DNA of 64,000 nt. Source: Oleispira sp963933055 (GTDB taxonomy: Bacteria > Pseudomonadota > Gammaproteobacteria > Pseudomonadales > Oceanobacteraceae). Shown piece by piece: positions 60,537-64,000 of the stretch. Within the stretch, counting starts at the first letter, position 1, and every line of letters starts with the position of its first letter. Location: contig CAWVSY010000013.1 of assembly GCA_963933055.1 (NCBI GenBank), positions 5,387 to 69,386 of the forward strand, given 5' to 3'. The notes under the pieces are model-generated. The model was not told the DNA's origin. It worked only from the letters and a program-made list of their open reading frames with translations, and did no database searches. Position numbers and translations under genes: made by a program.

Positions 60537-60613
60537 ATTTTAGGCCTTATAATCTTGAAGCAGTCTTTTTTGTCAAAACGTTGTTCAGCATTTCGAAGTG
60601 GTCAATATAGCTT

Positions 60614-61684
60614 ATGAAAACATCCCAAGATGTTCAACGAAGTGCTCTGCGTAGAATGCTGTTCGCTAGTGGCGGAATATTCTTATATTCTGCGCTAGTG
60701 ATTATTTGTTATAACCTAGGTTATATACTGATTGATAGCCCACAATTTGTCGTGCTCATGGTGACATTTTGGTGTGGCCATGCCGCAGCGCTCTTGTTCC
60801 TCTTTTTACGTTATCGAAAGCATCTATTGGTTCCCGATATCACCTTGCTTCACATGGTATGGGCAACGTTATACATCAGTATCATCATGTACCATACCGT
60901 TGAAATACGCCCCGTTCTTATGATGAGTTATTTAACGATTGTCTCATTCGGTGTTTTTCGTTTGCAGTGGCGAGGCTTGTTTGGCATTACGTTATTTACC
61001 TTTTCTTGTTATGCCATCACATTATTTTTATTACAGCAACATCGCCCAGGGCATTGGGTACCTGAAGTTGAGATAATTGTTGGGGCCGCTTTTTTATTAG
61101 CCATGTTTGGTTACAGTGCTATTGGTCATGAGTTCAGTTTGATACGCGATCGTTATAGTGATAATAAACAACAACTTCAAATCGCGTTAGATAAAATAGA
61201 AGAGTTGTCGACTACGGACAGTTTGACGGGGTTGCATAACCGCCGTCATTTAATGAAAGTATTGGATCAGCAAAAAGCGATTAGTAATCGTGAAAATACG
61301 TCGTTTATTCTGGCATGCATTGATTTGGATGATTTCAAAAAAATTATTGATCGGTATGGTTACGAAGTCGGTAATGAAGTTCTGTGTAAATTTTCAGAGT
61401 TATTAAAAGACTCCATCCGTGAAGTCGATGTCGTGGCACGAACAGGCGGTGAGGAGTTTATTTTATTATTAAACGGTATTGGGATTGAAACCGCATCGAT
61501 TGTGGTAGAGCGAATTCGTTACGCAGTTGAAGTATTGCTTTTCTCGAAGTTAGAGTTAAGCGTGACAATTTCGGTAGGGATTACTGAATACCAAGCACCT
61601 GAAAGTATCGCTGATATATTGGAGCGTGCTGGGAAATTATTGCATGATGCCAAACGAGAAGGGTGTAATAGAATAAAACAGTAG
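60614..61684 (+). CDS. membrane diguanylate cyclase (GGDEF)
   Basis: A 356-residue protein with about six membrane helices in the first 185 residues (SALVIICYNLGYILI, FLLAMFGYSAIG among them). A GGDEF domain follows with DSLTGLHNRRHLM, active-site GGEEF (278-282) and an inhibitory I-site RxxD (269-272, five residues upstream). It should make c-di-GMP, with product inhibition. The membrane part is of a type without a known ligand. Its product could feed FleQ in the same window. No EAL domain. Confidence 0.92.
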   Translation: MKTSQDVQRSALRRMLFASGGIFLYSALVIICYNLGYILIDSPQFVVLMVTFWCGHAAALLFLFLRYRKHLLVPDITLLHMVWATLYISIIMYHTVEIRPVLMMSYLTIVSFGVFRLQWRGLFGITLFTFSCYAITLFLLQQHRPGHWVPEVEIIVGAAFLLAMFGYSAIGHEFSLIRDRYSDNKQQLQIALDKIEELSTTDSLTGLHNRRHLMKVLDQQKAISNRENTSFILACIDLDDFKKIIDRYGYEVGNEVLCKFSELLKDSIREVDVVARTGGEEFILLLNGIGIETASIVVERIRYAVEVLLFSKLELSVTISVGITEYQAPESIADILERAGKLLHDAKREGCNRIKQ

Positions 61685-61719
61685 AACTGTATTTTAGAAT
61701 AATCATTTATTTATAAAAA

Positions 61720-61787
61720 TGTAGGTCGTGGCTTTAGCCCGACAAATGCTTCATTAAATGAAGTGTCGGCCTAAAGGCTGACCTACA
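61720..61787. repeat. REP-like nested palindromic element
   Basis: A 68-bp element whose ends TGTAGGTC and GACCTACA are inverted. Each half is itself hairpin-forming (GGCTTTAGCC; GGCCTAAAGGC), with GACA/TGTC pairing and a central CTTCATTAAATGAAG palindrome. This is the layout of two REP units facing each other (REPIN). Only one copy occurs in the window, in the gap between the cyclase and argF stops, where convergent genes meet. Confidence 0.7.
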
Positions 61788-61807
61788 ATCGATCTGATAT
61801 TCAGTCT

Positions 61808-62716
61808 CTATTTTTCCTGACACATCAAAAATTCAAGCAGCGCTTTCTGAGCGTGTAAGCGATTTTCGGCTTCGTCCCACACCACAGAGTCCAAATCATC
61901 CATCACTTCAGCGCTCACTTCTTCACCGCGGTGAGCAGGCAAGCAGTGCATGAATAACGCATCGTGATTGGCTATGTCCATCAGTTCTTTGTTTACCTGA
62001 TAATCTTTGAACTTCACTTCGCGTTCTTTTTGTTCTTCTTCTTGGCCCATTGAGGCCCAAACGTCAGTCACAATTAAGTCAGAATTGATCACCGCTTCTT
62101 TCGGATCACGAATAATCTGAACGCGATCAGTATTAGCGTCTAACAAGTTCTGATGCGGATCAAAACCTTCAGGGCAGGCAATGTTCAATTTAAAATCAAA
62201 CTGGCGTGCCGCGTTGATGTAGGAGTGGCACATGTTATTGCCGTCGCCTACCCACGTTACTGTTTTGCCTTTGATGCTGCCACGATGTTCTTTATACGTT
62301 TGCATGTCAGCTAATAACTGACATGGATGAAAATCATCGGTCAAGGCGTTGATCACAGGCACTTTTGAGTAAGCGGCAAACTGTTCAACGGTTTCATGGT
62401 CGAAGGTACGAATCATAATCGCATCAACCATGCGAGACATAACACGTGCACTGTCTGCGACGGGTTCGCCACGACCGAGTTGTGTATCGCGTGATGATAA
62501 GAATATTGCACTACCACCAAACTGTGTCATGCCCGCTTCAAAAGAAATACGCGTACGGGTAGAGGATTTTTCAAAAATCATTCCTAGTACTTGGTTTTTC
62601 AATGGCTCGTAAATTTCACCCGCATGCTGCATCTTTTTTAATTCGATGGCGCGGTTAATCACCCACTCAAGTTCTGCAGGTTCTAAATCTAATAATGTTA
62701 AAAAGTGTCTAGCCAT
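61808..62716 (-). CDS. argF: ornithine carbamoyltransferase ArgF
   Basis: A 302-residue transcarbamoylase: FEKSSTRTRISFEAGM (carbamoyl phosphate), FHPCQLLADMQT, VTWVGDGNNMCHS and MHCLPAHRGEE (ornithine, catalytic Cys). It makes citrulline in arginine biosynthesis. It follows argD by 12 bp on the minus strand and ends near the REP-like element. Confidence 0.97.
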   Translation of the reverse strand: MARHFLTLLDLEPAELEWVINRAIELKKMQHAGEIYEPLKNQVLGMIFEKSSTRTRISFEAGMTQFGGSAIFLSSRDTQLGRGEPVADSARVMSRMVDAIMIRTFDHETVEQFAAYSKVPVINALTDDFHPCQLLADMQTYKEHRGSIKGKTVTWVGDGNNMCHSYINAARQFDFKLNIACPEGFDPHQNLLDANTDRVQIIRDPKEAVINSDLIVTDVWASMGQEEEQKEREVKFKDYQVNKELMDIANHDALFMHCLPAHRGEEVSAEVMDDLDSVVWDEAENRLHAQKALLEFLMCQEK

Positions 62717-62728
62717 GATGGCAGTTCC

Positions 62729-63895
62729 TTACTTTAAATTTTCTACCAGCTGGCAAACTAGGTTTACCACCTGATCAGTATCTTGCTGATTAATGTTCAA
62801 TGGGGGTAATAAACGAATTACATTGCCAGAGGTGACGTTAATCAGTAGACCGATGTCTAATGCTTCTTTTACAAGTTGTGGGCAGTCTTGGTTGATGACG
62901 ATACCCACCATTAATCCTGTGCCACGTAATTCTGTCGCTAAGCCTTTTTCGATTAAGCGAGTTGTGAAAGCGTTGCGCATTTGTTCGCTACGCGCTTTCA
63001 CATTTTGATAGATGTCTTCTTTCTCGATGCTGTCGATAACCGCAATAGCCGCAGAGCAGGCTAATGGATTGCCGCCATAAGTAGAACCATGATTACCGGG
63101 TTGCAATACATTGGCCGCTTTGCCTTTTGCAATACAGGCACCAATCGGTACGCCGTTGCCCAAGCCTTTGGCTGTGGTTAATACGTCTGGGGTAATACCA
63201 TGCTGTTGAAAGTTAAAGTAGGTACCGGTACGTGCGTTGCCGGTTTGTACTTCGTCTAACATCATTAATAGGTTGTTCTCATCACATAGGCTACGCAAAC
63301 CTTGGATGTATTCGCTGCTTGCGGTGGCTAAGCCGCCTTCGCCTTGAATAGGTTCTAGCATAATAGCAACGATGTTTGGGTTCGCAGCGACCATGGCTTT
63401 CGCTGTGTCTAGGTCTTGATACGCGATACGGATGAAGCCAGATACCAGTGGTGCAAAGCCTATTTGCGCAGCAGGGTTGCCCGTGGCGGTTAGGGTTGCC
63501 ATGGTACGACCGTGAAACGCTTTGGTCATAACAATGATCTGTGGCTCTGTAATGCCTTGATCATGACCGTATTTACGCGCAATTTTAATCGCGGCTTCGT
63601 TGGCTTCGGCGCCAGAATTAGAGAAGAATACGTTATCCATACCAGAGATGCGCGTTAAGCGTTCTGCCAGCTCTTGCTGTCGGCCAATACCGTACAGGTT
63701 TGAGGTGTGCACAAGGTTGTCCGCTTGATCGCGAATGGCTTGAGTCACTGCAGGGTGTGCGTGGCCAAGGCCGCACACGGCGATACCGCTTAATGCATCC
63801 AGATATTTTTTGCCGTCAGTATCAAAGACCCAAGAGCCTTCACCTTTGACAAAAGTAACTGGAAGCCGACCATATGTATTCATGATTGGCTGCAT
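62729..63895 (-). CDS. argD: acetylornithine aminotransferase ArgD
   Basis: A 388-residue PLP enzyme. Fold-type I blocks include LDALSGIAVCGLGHAHP, NSGAEANEAAIKIARK, MLDEVQTGNARTGT and the PLP-lysine motif TTAKGLGNGVPIGA. It converts acetylornithine semialdehyde to acetylornithine (and can serve lysine synthesis). CGGAGTAATACC precedes the ATG. It is in an operon with argF. Confidence 0.95.
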   Translation of the reverse strand: MQPIMNTYGRLPVTFVKGEGSWVFDTDGKKYLDALSGIAVCGLGHAHPAVTQAIRDQADNLVHTSNLYGIGRQQELAERLTRISGMDNVFFSNSGAEANEAAIKIARKYGHDQGITEPQIIVMTKAFHGRTMATLTATGNPAAQIGFAPLVSGFIRIAYQDLDTAKAMVAANPNIVAIMLEPIQGEGGLATASSEYIQGLRSLCDENNLLMMLDEVQTGNARTGTYFNFQQHGITPDVLTTAKGLGNGVPIGACIAKGKAANVLQPGNHGSTYGGNPLACSAAIAVIDSIEKEDIYQNVKARSEQMRNAFTTRLIEKGLATELRGTGLMVGIVINQDCPQLVKEALDIGLLINVTSGNVIRLLPPLNINQQDTDQVVNLVCQLVENLK

Positions 63896-63949
63896 GGTAT
63901 TACTCCGAATTCTTTAAAATTGATATTTCATTGATTGCAAAAACGCAAA

Positions 63950-63969
63950 AAGGCGACATGGGTCGCCTT
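63950..63969 (-). terminator. intrinsic terminator of an upstream minus-strand gene
   Basis: AAGGCGAC and GTCGCCTT are perfect eight-base arms around ATGG; on the minus strand a TTTTTGCGTTTTTG stretch follows. It lies 55 bp before argD, so it ends a gene beyond the window's right edge or acts as an argD leader attenuator. Confidence 0.6.
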
Positions 63970-64000
63970 AAAATCAAGCACGGATCATACGAAAGTATGT

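Noticed and set aside
63896..63945. ArgR operator before argD
   Set aside because: The A+T-rich stretch has only partial TGAA/TTCA halves at wrong spacing.
1..64000. CRISPR arrays, tRNA or rRNA genes, insertion sequences, prophage or defence genes
   Set aside because: No regularly spaced repeats, tRNA-like cloverleaf or CCA ends, transposase motifs or phage proteins were seen on either strand.

Overview
The window comes from a marine-type gammaproteobacterium with a polar flagellum, probably near the Oceanospirillales/Pseudomonadales border (Bermanella/Oleispira/Thalassolituus-like). This is inferred from gene order and protein type, not from a database search. The flagellar block follows the Pseudomonas plan: fleQ-fleSR-fliEFGHIJ, then fliKLMNOPQR-flhB, flhA-flhF-fleN-fliA, and cheYZAB-motCD-parC-parP-cheW. 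The base composition leans towards AT, and there are no tRNA, rRNA, CRISPR or insertion-sequence signatures.

Left edge (1-2.4 kb): a partial minus-strand TPR plus SAM-methyltransferase gene diverges from fliS, which has a clear FliA (sigma-28) promoter. Flagellar regulation and basal body (2.6-13.3 kb): fleQ with a strong terminator, then fleSR and fliEFGHIJ, both units preceded by near-perfect sigma-54 -24/-12 promoters.

Between fliJ and fliK (13.4-24.6 kb) lies an 11-kb insertion relative to Pseudomonas. It holds a second, complete chemosensory system (STAS, cheY, cheA, cheW, receptor, cheR, cheD, cheB) in the order of the P. aeruginosa Che2/Aer2 cluster. It is followed directly by an HptB-HsbR-HsbA-like partner-switch module. 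The receptor carries three tandem Aer2-type PAS domains and a C-terminal CheR-tether peptide. This is the most unusual part of the window.

Export, motor and primary chemotaxis (24.6-46.1 kb): fliK, fliL and flhA have sigma-54 promoters, and a cheW/DUF2802 pair has its own candidate. The cheA here has no obvious P2 domain. Its linker instead carries three copies of a motif that resembles the CheY-docking peptide at the N-terminus of FliM. A 102-codon gene missed by length filters sits between parC and the parP-like gene and shares a YLDxLLV motif with it.

Right part (46-64 kb): housekeeping and mixed genes. These are a secreted small protein, an Mpo1-like membrane protein, an AraC regulator, bcp, and an nrdA-nrdB-yfaE ribonucleotide reductase set with paired NrdR-like boxes and a perfect DnaA box. 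Then come an OmpR-family two-component pair whose kinase may start at AUU, metR, an Aer-type aerotaxis receptor, glpK, a membrane diguanylate cyclase, a REP-like palindromic element, and argF-argD.

Inferred logic: FleQ (with its c-di-GMP-binding residues intact) and FleN control the sigma-54 units. FliA controls late genes, and the HsbA/HsbR/HptB switch could tune FliA output. Two chemosensory pathways, plus a separate Aer receptor, would connect oxygen or redox sensing with the motor.
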